Source: Fibrobacterota bacterium
Lineage (GTDB): Bacteria > Fibrobacterota > Fibrobacteria > UBA11236
Assembly: GCA_947482115.1 (NCBI GenBank)
Contig: CANKII010000010.1
Span: 1 to 52,711 of the forward strand
DNA: 52,711 bases
Direction of reading: 5' to 3'
The translations under genes and the position numbers were made by a program. Below the pieces are notes generated by a model, which was not told the origin of the DNA, did not search any database, and worked only from the letters and a program-made list of their open reading frames with translations. Position 1 is the first letter of the stretch. Each line of letters opens with the position of its first letter. This document shows positions 23,666 to 32,923 of the stretch, piece by piece.

Positions 23666-25654
23666 ATGAAAATCAAGGGAATGCTTCTTGCGATTCTGGC
23701 GCACTCGACTCTCGTTTCCGCGAGCGATTATAGTTCATGGAGTTCTTATCGGGAAATTACAATCAATCCCGCCACCGCTGGCGGCATCACTGCGGCTGAG
23801 ACCCATTATCCTTTACTCCTTCGATTGACCACCCCGGGCGGGTCTGGAGCCGGCAGTTTCAATTTCAGCCAAGCCATGGCAAATGGTAACGACATCCGTT
23901 TCACCGCGTCGGACGGCGTAACGGATCTTCCCTATGAAATCGAACGCTGGGATTCCGCGAATGGCACGGCGGATGTCTGGGTGAAGGTGAATTCCTTGAG
24001 CGGTTCCGCGAACACCGTCATCCGTATGTACTGGGGCAAAGCCGGGGCTGCGGCAGTCACGAACGGTTCCAGCGTCTTCAACTCCACGACCAACAATTTC
24101 AAGGCCGTTTTTCACTTCAACAATTCCACCGGCAGTTCCACCGATGTTCCTCTGACCCCCGTCAATAACGGCACGTCCGACTTCGCCACCTCTAGCGCCC
24201 TCATCGGCGGCCATGTGCGAAACTTCAATTCAAGCACTTCCAATACCGGTACGAATACGGCGAACTATGTCGATTTGGGCGCGTCTTCTGCCGACACCGG
24301 ATTTATGAACAGCTCTTCGAATACCACCTTGGGAGCCTGGATTTATACAACCACCTTCGCCACAGGTTCCGGCAGCTATGGAACCATCATCGCTCACGGA
24401 GCAGGGGATAACGCGGAACATTTTCTTCGAACGACACGAAATACCAGCACCAGCACCTATTGGACCGCAGGCATCTGGAACGGTACGGATTATCGGAACG
24501 ACTTCAGCGTCACCAACACGGCCGAAGCCGGCAATTGGCATTACATTGTCGGGACTTACGCGCTGGACGCTTCCGGGGGAACGATCACCCTGTACCGGGA
24601 TGGAGTCGCAGTGGGAACACCTTCTTCCGTATCCTCGGCTTTTACTGCTTCCGTTCAGAACTGGGTGATGGGAAGATATGGCGCGAATACGACCGGGCGT
24701 TATTTCCAGGGGTGGCTGGAAGAAGCCCGTCTTGCGGGCAAAGTCCTCGACGCTTCCTGGATCAAATGGGATTTTGAAACTCAAAAAGCCAATCAGACCT
24801 GTGTGACCTTTGGAACAGCCCAGTCACCGGTTGGCGTTCCCTCCCTCGTTTACTCTTTAAATCCTGCCGTGTACACGTTAAACACGGCAATCACAAACAA
24901 TACTCCAATGGTGACGGGTTCCGTGGACAGCTTCACCGTAAATCCCGCTCTTCCCGTAGGATTATCCTTGAACAAGACCTCCGGCGTGATTTCAGGAACT
25001 CCCACGACTCCCACTGCAATGGCCAGTTACATGGTGACAGCCCGCAATAGCGCAGGCACGGCCACCGTATCTTTGGGCATTACGGTGCTGGCTCCTCCCA
25101 GCAATCTGTCCTATTTAGCGAATCCTGTCGTGTACACGGTAGGCACGGAGATCGGGAACAATTCTCCGACAGTGACGGGTTCTGTGGACAGCTTCACCGT
25201 AAATCCCGCTCTTCCCGTAGGATTATCCTTGAACAAGACCTCCGGCGTGATTTCAGGAACTCCCACGACTCCCACTGCAATGGCCAGTTACATGGTGACA
25301 GCCCGCAACAACGCGGGTATCACCACGATATCATTGAGCATCACGGTAAACAATGTGGTGGGAATCATGGCATCGGCCCTCGCTTCCTCGTTCCAAGCCC
25401 GGACCGTGGGTTTCAGCGTGGAATTTCGTCTTCCTGTCTCCTCTATTTCGGGGGAACGTATTTCCGTGATGGACCTTTGGGGTCGCACGGTATGGAGTCA
25501 GAGTGTCGCCACCGGCATTACCCAAGTTTGGTGGGATGGCATCGGTTCCAACGGCCTTCGTATGAATCCCGGGCTTTATTTGGTTCAAATGAGGGGTGTT
25601 GGACTTCTGGGACATTCCATTATGATCCAAAGGAAAATCACTTACACGCCCTAA
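23666..25654 (+). CDS. Secreted multidomain protein: DUF2341, LamG-like, two Ig-like repeats, sorting domain
   Basis: A 662-residue secreted protein. The signal peptide is MKIKGMLLAILAHSTLVSA. Residues about 25-135 match DUF2341 (YREITINPATAGG, DLPYEIERWDSANGTADVWVKV, VIRMYWGKAGA). A concanavalin-like LamG domain follows (about 150-375; WHYIVGTYALDASGGTITLYRDGVAVG). Two putative Ig repeats lie at about 390-560 (VYSLNPAVYTLNTAITN, then ALPVGLSLNKTSGVISGTP). The tail has the form of a Por/type IX sorting domain (ISVMDLWGRTVW, NPGLYLVQMRG). The likely role is binding or processing of a polysaccharide at the cell surface. Start ATG 23666 is set by AAAGGGGA; an upstream TTG at 23648 is rejected. 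Confidence 0.8.
   Translation: MKIKGMLLAILAHSTLVSASDYSSWSSYREITINPATAGGITAAETHYPLLLRLTTPGGSGAGSFNFSQAMANGNDIRFTASDGVTDLPYEIERWDSANGTADVWVKVNSLSGSANTVIRMYWGKAGAAAVTNGSSVFNSTTNNFKAVFHFNNSTGSSTDVPLTPVNNGTSDFATSSALIGGHVRNFNSSTSNTGTNTANYVDLGASSADTGFMNSSSNTTLGAWIYTTTFATGSGSYGTIIAHGAGDNAEHFLRTTRNTSTSTYWTAGIWNGTDYRNDFSVTNTAEAGNWHYIVGTYALDASGGTITLYRDGVAVGTPSSVSSAFTASVQNWVMGRYGANTTGRYFQGWLEEARLAGKVLDASWIKWDFETQKANQTCVTFGTAQSPVGVPSLVYSLNPAVYTLNTAITNNTPMVTGSVDSFTVNPALPVGLSLNKTSGVISGTPTTPTAMASYMVTARNSAGTATVSLGITVLAPPSNLSYLANPVVYTVGTEIGNNSPTVTGSVDSFTVNPALPVGLSLNKTSGVISGTPTTPTAMASYMVTARNNAGITTISLSITVNNVVGIMASALASSFQARTVGFSVEFRLPVSSISGERISVMDLWGRTVWSQSVATGITQVWWDGIGSNGLRMNPGLYLVQMRGVGLLGHSIMIQRKITYTP
24911..25047 (+). 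repeat. Internal direct repeat, unit 1 (Ig-like domain)
   Basis: 137 bp repeated at 25172-25308 with one visible mismatch (C at 24922, T at 25183). Offset 261 bp, equal to 87 codons, so the frame is kept. Confidence 0.92.
25172..25308 (+). repeat. Internal direct repeat, unit 2 (Ig-like domain)
   Basis: Second copy of the 137-bp unit at 24911-25047. Flanking sequence of the two Ig domains is only loosely similar, so the near-identity is confined to this part and points to recent duplication or gene conversion. Confidence 0.92.
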
Positions 25655-25700
25655 CAAGGTTTTAACGGGAGATTCAAGTGGACCATTGCAATTTCGCCGT

Positions 25701-25788
25701 TTTTTGGCGTTTTTAGGAACACCGGAATTACTAAAAAGCTTTTATGACGATCAATATGTGAGCGAAAATGCGAGGTCCGCCTTATATT
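25701..25788 (+). promoter_or_regulatory. Conserved upstream element, copy B
   Basis: Blocks TTTTTGGC (25701), GGAATTACT (25724), ATGACGATCAAT (25744) and TATATT (25783). Spacing equals copy A in two of three intervals (same start-to-start distance for the first and third) and differs by one base in the second. The last block lies 68 bp before the ATG at 25851. Confidence 0.6.
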
Positions 25789-25850
25789 CCTACTTACATG
25801 TTTTAGAGATGGGGAACCCGTATCACCCCACTTTTAAAAGGAGATTTTAA

Positions 25851-27722
25851 ATGAAACAATGGAAACTTTTTTGCCTGTGTGCTTTGGTGTCGGCACCCAT
25901 TTACGCCCAGTTCACCTATCCCAGCTGCAACCCCCTCCAGCAATCCGAATTCCAAGCCACGGAATTGTTCAACAAGACCGGAGCAAATTCGGCGCAAGCG
26001 ACCAACTCCGGTCTGAATGAACCCGTGCAATTCGATGTTCAGGGCGTCTATAACACCAACGGCGACAGCGTCCTTTACACCAACATCTATTTCGTGGAAA
26101 GAAAGGGGAAGGTCAAGTATTACGACGGCCTAGCCAAACGGGTGGATAGCATCGGATTCATTCCCAACTGGGGGTACCAATCCAGCAATAACAGCAATGA
26201 CAACGGGCTGATGGGCATTGTCCTGGATCCCAATTTCAATACCAACAAATGGATTTACTTCTGGTACACCCCCACCATTCCTGGCGCAGCGGCCACCGGT
26301 GCCAGCAGCAACGCCAACCGGAGATTGCGCCTGTCGCGTATCACCCTGACCGCGCAAAACAGGCTGGACATGGCCTCGGAAAAGATCCTGATCGATGTGC
26401 TGGGATCCAAAACGGATCAATACCATTGCGGTGGCCCCATGACCTTTGATCGCAACGGCGACCTCTGGGTGACGATCGGCAACAACAGCAATGATCTCAA
26501 CGGAAGCGGCAGCCAGTATGCGGGGCAAACCAGCACCTCCCCCACGGCGACCGACAGCAACAACAGCGGCGAATGGGGATCCGCCAACACCGCCAGCATC
26601 CGAGGCGGTGTAATCCGCATCCACCCTGACAATGCCGCCACTACTGTCCGCACCGATCGCAGCGGAACCTATGGCCCCGGTTATACCGTTCCCGCCGGAA
26701 ACTTCGGCGATTATTGGGCGGGACAATTCGACCAAAGCAACCCCACGTTGGCAGCCCAGTACCGCGACCCTTCCAAGGTGCTTCCGGAGGTGTATATCAA
26801 GGGAACACGCAGCAATTATTCCGTTGCCGTTCATCCCACCAAAGGCTGGCTGGCATGGGGTGACGTCCAATATAACGCCACTAATGACGAATACAATCTG
26901 GTCACCCATCCCGCGTTCACAGGCATGCCCTATTTCATGGCAAACAACACTCCGACTCCGGCGGGCTCCATTGTCCTTCCCACTGGTCACAGTGCTGCCA
27001 CACCCATCAATGCATCCCTGATGAATAGCGGCGTCCGAAATCTGCCTCCCGCCACCCCAGCGCTTATCTGGTACGGTACCACAACAACCCAAACCACCAT
27101 GAACAACAACGTGGCCATCAGCGGCCCGATCTACAGCTACAATCGCAACCTGAAGTCCAGCGTCAAATTCCCGCCGCATCTGAACAACAGCTGGGTTCTC
27201 ATGACCGTGTATGGATCACCCTCCAGCGGCCAGATGTATATCGCCATGCTGGACAGCATCAATCCCGTCCTGCAGGGAACACCCCAACAACAGGGCACCG
27301 CCGGCGTCGTGCGTTTCAACGTCCGGAACCCGCTACAGGCCAAATATGGTCCGGAAGGCGCCCTGTACATCCTGAATTATGGCAGCACTGGTGCGTATGG
27401 CTCCGGAAACAATCCCGGCATATCGCGCATCAATTACACGGGAAGCTGCCAGCTGGCCGCCGTTCCCATTGCGAAAAACACGCGTGCCGCAAATTTGAAT
27501 GTTTCCATGTTCGTGGACGGTTTGGTCGTGCATGAAGGTGGTTCGCATGAATTCTCCATGATTGATTTAAACGGTCATCAAATTTTCACGGTGAAAGGCA
27601 TCGGTGAAACCCGTTATTCCTTCCCCAAATTGTCCGCGCAGTTTGGATTCAAGAAGGGTGTGTATCTCGCACGGGTTCAATCCAACCAGGGCGTGTTTAC
27701 CCGGAAAGTGTCCCTGCTTTAA
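25851..27722 (+). CDS. Secreted glucose/sorbosone-dehydrogenase-like beta-propeller with sorting domain
   Basis: A 623-residue secreted protein. The signal peptide is MKQWKLFCLCALVSAPIYAQ. The core (about 30-530) is a PQQ-type sugar dehydrogenase beta-propeller: GLMGIVLDPNFNTNKWIYFWYTP (about 123-145), HCGGPMTFDRNGDLWVTIGNNSND (about 192-215), GGVIRIHPDN and GTRSNYSVAVHPTKGWLAWGDV (about 318-339). The C-terminal 80 residues (HEFSMIDLNGHQIFTVKG, FKKGVYLARVQSNQGVFTRKVSLL) resemble a type IX sorting domain. Such proteins oxidise free sugars at the surface or in the periplasm when loaded with PQQ; whether this one is catalytic is not shown. The ribosome site AAAAGGAG precedes the ATG. The stop overlaps the stop of the convergent TPR gene. 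Confidence 0.82.
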   Translation: MKQWKLFCLCALVSAPIYAQFTYPSCNPLQQSEFQATELFNKTGANSAQATNSGLNEPVQFDVQGVYNTNGDSVLYTNIYFVERKGKVKYYDGLAKRVDSIGFIPNWGYQSSNNSNDNGLMGIVLDPNFNTNKWIYFWYTPTIPGAAATGASSNANRRLRLSRITLTAQNRLDMASEKILIDVLGSKTDQYHCGGPMTFDRNGDLWVTIGNNSNDLNGSGSQYAGQTSTSPTATDSNNSGEWGSANTASIRGGVIRIHPDNAATTVRTDRSGTYGPGYTVPAGNFGDYWAGQFDQSNPTLAAQYRDPSKVLPEVYIKGTRSNYSVAVHPTKGWLAWGDVQYNATNDEYNLVTHPAFTGMPYFMANNTPTPAGSIVLPTGHSAATPINASLMNSGVRNLPPATPALIWYGTTTTQTTMNNNVAISGPIYSYNRNLKSSVKFPPHLNNSWVLMTVYGSPSSGQMYIAMLDSINPVLQGTPQQQGTAGVVRFNVRNPLQAKYGPEGALYILNYGSTGAYGSGNNPGISRINYTGSCQLAAVPIAKNTRAANLNVSMFVDGLVVHEGGSHEFSMIDLNGHQIFTVKGIGETRYSFPKLSAQFGFKKGVYLARVQSNQGVFTRKVSLL

Positions 27723-29542
27723 AAACCGCTTTTAACCTTTGCATCGCTGAGATTTTGACGGGCGCTGGCGTTGGTGGAATCCAACGCCAGCGCTTTTTGA
27801 TAATAGGCCGTCGCGATGGATGCATTGCCCCGGGCATCCTGAATCATTCCCAGATAATTTAACGCGCCGGAGTGATTCGGAGAAAGCTGAAGGGTTTTTT
27901 TGGCGTACTCTTCCGCCTCCTCGATCCGGTTTTGTTTCAGGAGCGAAGAAGCCATTCCAAAAGTCAAATCCGGATTCTCCGGTTCCGACTTCAAAGCCGC
28001 CTGAAATTGCCCGGTGGCCAGGAAAGGCTGGTCGAGTTTTAAATAAAGAAAGGCGAGACTTTTTCGCCCCACCATGTCGGAAGGATCCAAATCCACCGAG
28101 CGTTGATAATGTTCCGCCGCCTCACGAAGATCCCCCTTCTTGTAAAGGATATCTCCGAGGAACAAATGCCCCACCGCAAAGTCCGGTTTGTATTTGATGG
28201 CCAGCCCATAGTGTACCTCGGCTGAATCCAGAAGCCCACGTTCGCTGTAAGAAGTCCCGGTGAAGAAATGCGCCAGCCAGCTATCCGGTATCGCCTTGGT
28301 TAGGTTCAGCATTTGGGATTCAAAATTGGCTGTCCATCCACGATGTTGGGCAAACCCGAGATAACCCACGGGAATGATGAAAAAGGCCCACTTCCAGCCA
28401 TGCCACGCAAAAGAACCTCTGCGTGTTTCGGCGGACTGTACTTGTTCATCTTGAACGCCAAGTCCCTGGCGAATGCTTTTTTCCCTGATTCTCCAAATGA
28501 ATCCGTCGTAATAGAAGTGAAGTAACGCGGAAGCTAGGGTAACGCGAAAAATCCACTGGGTGGATCCGTTTGCCAACATGAATTTTTCCGGCATATTAAG
28601 ATCGCCAAAGGAGGTCACGACTCCGATATATCCGTAGGCCAGGACCAAAACCGAATAACAAGCCAATCTCTCCCAACCCGGAAGGAAGAGCATTTTCTCA
28701 ACGGGACTGACGTTCAAACTTTTATCCACGCGTTGGCGCTGGAAAAGCCATACCAACACATCATACTGAACATCGTGAAAGATTTCCCACATAATTACAC
28801 CCAAGAGAAGGTTGTTGAGGGTCACCGTGCAAAACCACCAGAATGCAAAGCTTGAGGCCAGCGTGAGCAATTTGACCGGGCTGGGAGAATGACCGGCTTT
28901 CCATTGTTGAAAAAGGTTGATTAAAAACAAGCACGTGATAAGCAACGTGGAGACACCCCAGAATTGTCGGAAGAGGATGAAAGCATGGGGTGGGATCAAA
29001 AATCCGCCCGAGGCGTAGAACTGGGTGACAAGCGAGAATTGCTTGGCGGGGGAATGCAAGATGGCGAGTCCGAACCAAGTCAGGCACATTAACCAATCGA
29101 GGCGAGCCGTAACGGGCCGAAACGATTTTACCTTGGAGTCGTAAATCCGCATAAAACCGTTTATCTGCATGGCACCATGCCAAGTACCCCAAGCCACCGT
29201 GGCGCAGATCAATGCGTTTAAATTGAGGAATGAATAAAACCCGCAAACCAGAATCAACAATAAAGGAATGACGGTAAAACGGAGCTTGTACTGTTTAAAT
29301 AAATTGCGATCCGAATAAGCGCGAATAAATCCGGGCAAGTGGTGTCCAAAGCCTCCAAAACCGAGCACACAAATTCCGAGGGTTTCCAGTGGAAGGCGAT
29401 CTTTGACGGCAAAAATCAAAGGGATGATGAAAAGTGGCGTGAGAATGAAAAAAATCAGGTCCCGCTTGGGACCCAGAATCCAAAGATTCCGGTGCGCTGA
29501 TAAAGGATTTAGTAATTCTGTTCCTTGTATTTCTGATCGCAT
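27719..29542 (-). CDS. Polytopic membrane protein with conserved histidine motifs and C-terminal TPR repeats, paralogue 1
   Basis: A 607-residue inner-membrane protein of a family I do not recognise. About ten hydrophobic segments fill residues 28-400. Five histidine-bearing motifs shared with the paralogues at 36893 and 38611 are GHHLPGFIRAY (His67, 68), WHGAMQINGF (His122), LDW-MCL-WFG with a following LHS (His163), EIFHDVQY (His256) and LLHFYYDGFIWRIRE (His342). A TPR region covers about 424-600 (four to five repeats, for example AEHYQRSVDLDPSDMVGRKSLAFLYL). Conserved histidines within or beside membrane helices suggest bound metal or haem; this is an inference. It is encoded alone between two secreted/envelope genes and diverges from the porin gene at 29616. 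Confidence 0.75.
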   Translation of the reverse strand: MRSEIQGTELLNPLSAHRNLWILGPKRDLIFFILTPLFIIPLIFAVKDRLPLETLGICVLGFGGFGHHLPGFIRAYSDRNLFKQYKLRFTVIPLLLILVCGFYSFLNLNALICATVAWGTWHGAMQINGFMRIYDSKVKSFRPVTARLDWLMCLTWFGLAILHSPAKQFSLVTQFYASGGFLIPPHAFILFRQFWGVSTLLITCLFLINLFQQWKAGHSPSPVKLLTLASSFAFWWFCTVTLNNLLLGVIMWEIFHDVQYDVLVWLFQRQRVDKSLNVSPVEKMLFLPGWERLACYSVLVLAYGYIGVVTSFGDLNMPEKFMLANGSTQWIFRVTLASALLHFYYDGFIWRIREKSIRQGLGVQDEQVQSAETRRGSFAWHGWKWAFFIIPVGYLGFAQHRGWTANFESQMLNLTKAIPDSWLAHFFTGTSYSERGLLDSAEVHYGLAIKYKPDFAVGHLFLGDILYKKGDLREAAEHYQRSVDLDPSDMVGRKSLAFLYLKLDQPFLATGQFQAALKSEPENPDLTFGMASSLLKQNRIEEAEEYAKKTLQLSPNHSGALNYLGMIQDARGNASIATAYYQKALALDSTNASARQNLSDAKVKSGF

Positions 29543-29615
29543 GGTAATTGCAAATTAAGTTAACCCAAAATTGGGAATCGGGGTTATTCTAATTGTCACT
29601 ATGAGGCAATCTTGG

Positions 29616-31274
29616 ATGAAACAATACTTAGTCGGAAGCTTTTTGCTGGTGAGTCTAATTCCGGGTAAGATTGTCGCCGACATCCCTATCGATAAGCTCC
29701 GGGGCGAAGCAGTCTCCGAAATGGGAAGCATCGTCAATGGCAGTTTCGGCGGAGGTTCGGTCGAAAATCAATACCTAAGTCGACTGGGTGTGAATATCAC
29801 GGCGTCGGATACGGTGAATGGAAAACTGAGGCTGACCGTGGGCGTTGGTGGAATTTTCTACCAACCCCTTCCGATTGGGGGTTTCTGGCAAAAGTCTCTT
29901 AAGTTTGCCCCTAAAATCACCGAGGCCTCTTCGGAGCTCATTTTTGCTCCCAACTTGAGTTTAGAGCAGGGATATTTTCCCCTCAAATACAATTCTCCCG
30001 CGATGGATCTGGGCGAGTATCTGCTTAAAAGTGAATCTTATCCGACCTACATCAGTACCGGGGGATGGACCTGGGTGGACAGCGCCTACACCCGCGCTTT
30101 TGGAATGCGATTAAAAGCATCCCATTTAGGTGGAAAATTTCAGCATGAAGTCGGGATCTATATGGAGTTGAATAACGCTCCTTATTACGATTTCACGCCC
30201 GCCTATCTTTTTTCCTTGCGGCCGTCGAAGGGCATTGAATTCGGTGGAGGCATCGCGTTGCGGCGCTGGTTCAGCCCCAATTCGGGGAACACGAGCACGA
30301 ACCCCAAGGATGAAGCTCTGGCTGCGGCGCAATATGTGACGATTGCGAACTTTCCCGAAGTCCAGAATCAAGCGGCGGTGTTTTACACCTATGAAGACGG
30401 CACGGGTAACCGCGTCGGTGGCCAGGCGTTCGCGGTCTGGAATCCTGGATCCGGTTTGGATACTGCGGGACTCCTTGCGGGTAAAACCAACCCCAGGGTA
30501 TCGAGTGTCCAAATGATCCAAGACGGCAGCCCTGCGGGTTCGCGGACCGGGATCAAGAAATTTTTGCAAAACCTGGCCGGATGCAGCGCGGATTCGAGCA
30601 AATGCACGACCTACCTGAGCGCAACGGACACCGTGAGCCAAGTGGATGCCACGGGTGTTGCGGCGGGAACGCCTGGTGCCGCTGTAATAACCAACACGGA
30701 GACCATCACTCGCAAGGCTATCAATGTAATGGCCCATGTGAATTTCAACTTCACCAAAATATTCGGGTGGGAAGAGCGCTACGGCTTCTGCGAACTCTAT
30801 GGAGAATGGGCCGTGCTTGGCATGCAAAACCAACCGGTTTATTACCAGAATATTTTACAGCGCATGCCAGTGATGGTAGGGGTACACATACCCACTTTCG
30901 GTCTGCTTGATCTTTTGGCTCTGGAAACCGAATATCTCGACAATCCCTATCCGGATAGTTACCAGCAGTTGGCTGGCCAACAATTCGAACAGTTGACGGG
31001 GGTGGACGAGGCCATTCCGGACATGGATTATACCTTGCGGAAATTCACGCTTCCCTCAGTGCATCGCGATGATTGGAAATGGTGCATGTATGGCGTCAAA
31101 ACCATTCTACCCGGCGTGAAACTGAAAATACAGGTGGCGAATGATCATGCGCGCATGCAATACTTCGATGTCGACGCGCTGGCTGGAGCAGCCTTCGGAG
31201 CAATTTCGGCCCAACCGCAAACCACGAACATGCGCCAGTGGTATTACGTGGCCCACTTGCAGTGGGGTTTCTGA
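29616..31274 (+). CDS. Outer-membrane porin-like beta-barrel, copy 1
   Basis: A 552-residue probable outer-membrane barrel. The signal peptide is MKQYLVGSFLLVSLIPGKIVA, with cleavage before DIPIDK. The rest is rich in alternating aromatic strands and turns (LRLTVGVGGIFYQPLPIGGFWQKSLKFAPKITEASSELIF, LEQGYFPLKYNSPAMDLGEYLLKSESYPTYI) and ends in YYVAHLQWGF with a terminal Phe. It is paralogous to the next gene. The start is ATG 29616, with GAGG about 10 bp upstream; ATG 29601 is in frame but would spoil the signal peptide. Its function may be uptake of oligosaccharides or anchoring of surface enzymes; no substrate can be read. Confidence 0.7.
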   Translation: MKQYLVGSFLLVSLIPGKIVADIPIDKLRGEAVSEMGSIVNGSFGGGSVENQYLSRLGVNITASDTVNGKLRLTVGVGGIFYQPLPIGGFWQKSLKFAPKITEASSELIFAPNLSLEQGYFPLKYNSPAMDLGEYLLKSESYPTYISTGGWTWVDSAYTRAFGMRLKASHLGGKFQHEVGIYMELNNAPYYDFTPAYLFSLRPSKGIEFGGGIALRRWFSPNSGNTSTNPKDEALAAAQYVTIANFPEVQNQAAVFYTYEDGTGNRVGGQAFAVWNPGSGLDTAGLLAGKTNPRVSSVQMIQDGSPAGSRTGIKKFLQNLAGCSADSSKCTTYLSATDTVSQVDATGVAAGTPGAAVITNTETITRKAINVMAHVNFNFTKIFGWEERYGFCELYGEWAVLGMQNQPVYYQNILQRMPVMVGVHIPTFGLLDLLALETEYLDNPYPDSYQQLAGQQFEQLTGVDEAIPDMDYTLRKFTLPSVHRDDWKWCMYGVKTILPGVKLKIQVANDHARMQYFDVDALAGAAFGAISAQPQTTNMRQWYYVAHLQWGF

Positions 31275-31314
31275 ACATGACGCGATCGGGGCCATTCTTG
31301 AAAGGAAAAATTCC

Positions 31315-32805
31315 ATGAAAACCACCCATTGTCTGGCATTCGCCTGCGTCGTGGGCTTTGCGAATGCCGATAAAGGCGCGCCCGTCGTCACGGAACGGAA
31401 TCTCTCCATCGCCGCTTTTGTCGATGCCGGACAAGTCGTGCAAGGAAGCTATGTCAACGATGACGGACACGATCCCAAGACTTTGCATGATATTTTCATG
31501 AACCGGGATGGCATTGCGCTTACCTATTCCGGCACGCTGAATGGAAACGTTCACATGAACATCGGGGTCGGAGGCCTTTTCTGGAAACCGTTTTTGGGGA
31601 TCCCCGGAAATGCTTCGACCAAGAAAATCAATTTCGGGCCGGGCATTTCCGAGGCATCCACGCAATACGATTATAATCCTCGTCTTACAGTGAAATTCGG
31701 TTACTTCGGCTACAAATACAATCCCGATGCAACGAATCTTGGGGAATATTTATTGCGCAGCGAGGCCTATCCAACCATTTTGCAAAACGGAACGGTTGGA
31801 GACTGGGTTTGGCTGGGGAACGAATACAAGAGCATGGGAGCCAAGGTGACATGGGATTTATTGAATGGCGCTTTCCGCCAGGATTTTTTGATCTTCAGCG
31901 ATTTTTACGGGAGCCCTCTTTTTGATTTCTCCCCCTCTTACGTTGCGACCTGGAAAGTGAGCAAGGCGTTTGAGATCAGTGGCGGATTTTCCCTTCATCG
32001 CTGGCTACCCATCAAGCCCAGTGAAACAACCCCCAATCAACCCGGTAACATCTATGCCGAGGTTCCAAATTTTCCGGCCTTGTCGGATCCGGCCGACGCT
32101 GTTCTCGGTTTCAATGGTGGAACGTTGAAAGCGATGGAAAGCCAAATCGTTAACTTTGTCGACTCTTCAGGAAATCCCATTGTTAAACAAGAGGTGGATG
32201 CTAAAGGTCGAACGATATTCATCGTGAATTCCACGGGCGATACTTTGCGCCCCACCACCGAAACCAAGCTGACCTTCAAGGCGATTGAAGTGATGGGTCG
32301 CGCTTCCTTGAATCTTTCCAGTCTATTGGGACTCGAAGAAAAAACGACCGGCCCGTTCAAGCTCTTCGGTGAAATTGCCATTTTGGGATTGGAAAACCAA
32401 CCTTATTTTTACGAGGACAGGACCCAACGCATGCCCATCATGCTGGGCGCGGATATTCCGACCTTTAATTGGCTTGATTTGTTTTCCGTTCAAGTGGAGT
32501 ATCTGAAAAATCCCTTCCCTGACAACAACTTCTCTCAATTTCAGAATACGGTGCCCCAACCGCAATTGCCGTCCGATAACCCGGCCATTTACAAGCTGAG
32601 GGAACAAGCAGGCATCTATGATCGCGATGATTTTAAATGGTCGATTAACCTCCAAAAAACCATCGTGAGCGGCTGGCGGGCTGATTTACAAGTCGCCAAT
32701 GACCATTTACGAGTGCAAGATGAAAGCGCCCAGCCCTCATTTATGCCAGTAACTCAGGGAAAATCGGATTGGTATTACCTGTTAAGGTTCTTGTGGAGCA
32801 TGTAA
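31315..32805 (+). CDS. Outer-membrane porin-like beta-barrel, copy 2
   Basis: A 496-residue paralogue of the preceding gene, with signal peptide MKTTHCLAFACVVGFANA. Equivalent blocks are MNIGVGGLFWKPFLGIPG, INFGPGISEASTQYDYNPRLTVKFGYFGYKYNPDATNLGEYLLRSEAYPTIL, FEISGGFSLHRWLP and LFGEIAILGLENQPYFYEDRTQRMPIMLGADIPTF. The C-terminus reads DWYYLLRFLWSM. It is 56 residues shorter than copy 1, mainly through a shorter loop region between the strand at about 220 and that at 330. The ribosome site AAAGGAAA precedes ATG 31315. A longer frame from 31141 overlaps copy 1 and is rejected. The 40-bp gap suggests one transcript for the two barrels. Confidence 0.72.
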   Translation: MKTTHCLAFACVVGFANADKGAPVVTERNLSIAAFVDAGQVVQGSYVNDDGHDPKTLHDIFMNRDGIALTYSGTLNGNVHMNIGVGGLFWKPFLGIPGNASTKKINFGPGISEASTQYDYNPRLTVKFGYFGYKYNPDATNLGEYLLRSEAYPTILQNGTVGDWVWLGNEYKSMGAKVTWDLLNGAFRQDFLIFSDFYGSPLFDFSPSYVATWKVSKAFEISGGFSLHRWLPIKPSETTPNQPGNIYAEVPNFPALSDPADAVLGFNGGTLKAMESQIVNFVDSSGNPIVKQEVDAKGRTIFIVNSTGDTLRPTTETKLTFKAIEVMGRASLNLSSLLGLEEKTTGPFKLFGEIAILGLENQPYFYEDRTQRMPIMLGADIPTFNWLDLFSVQVEYLKNPFPDNNFSQFQNTVPQPQLPSDNPAIYKLREQAGIYDRDDFKWSINLQKTIVSGWRADLQVANDHLRVQDESAQPSFMPVTQGKSDWYYLLRFLWSM

Positions 32806-32923
32806 AAAACGAGAATTTCCGCAGAATCGCTAAAAACACACAATTAATTGAACGCCGAAATGCTTTTGCTTGTAAAAAAGAAACCTACGTTAGAATACTG
32901 GGCATGAACAGGAGGAGTTTGTG

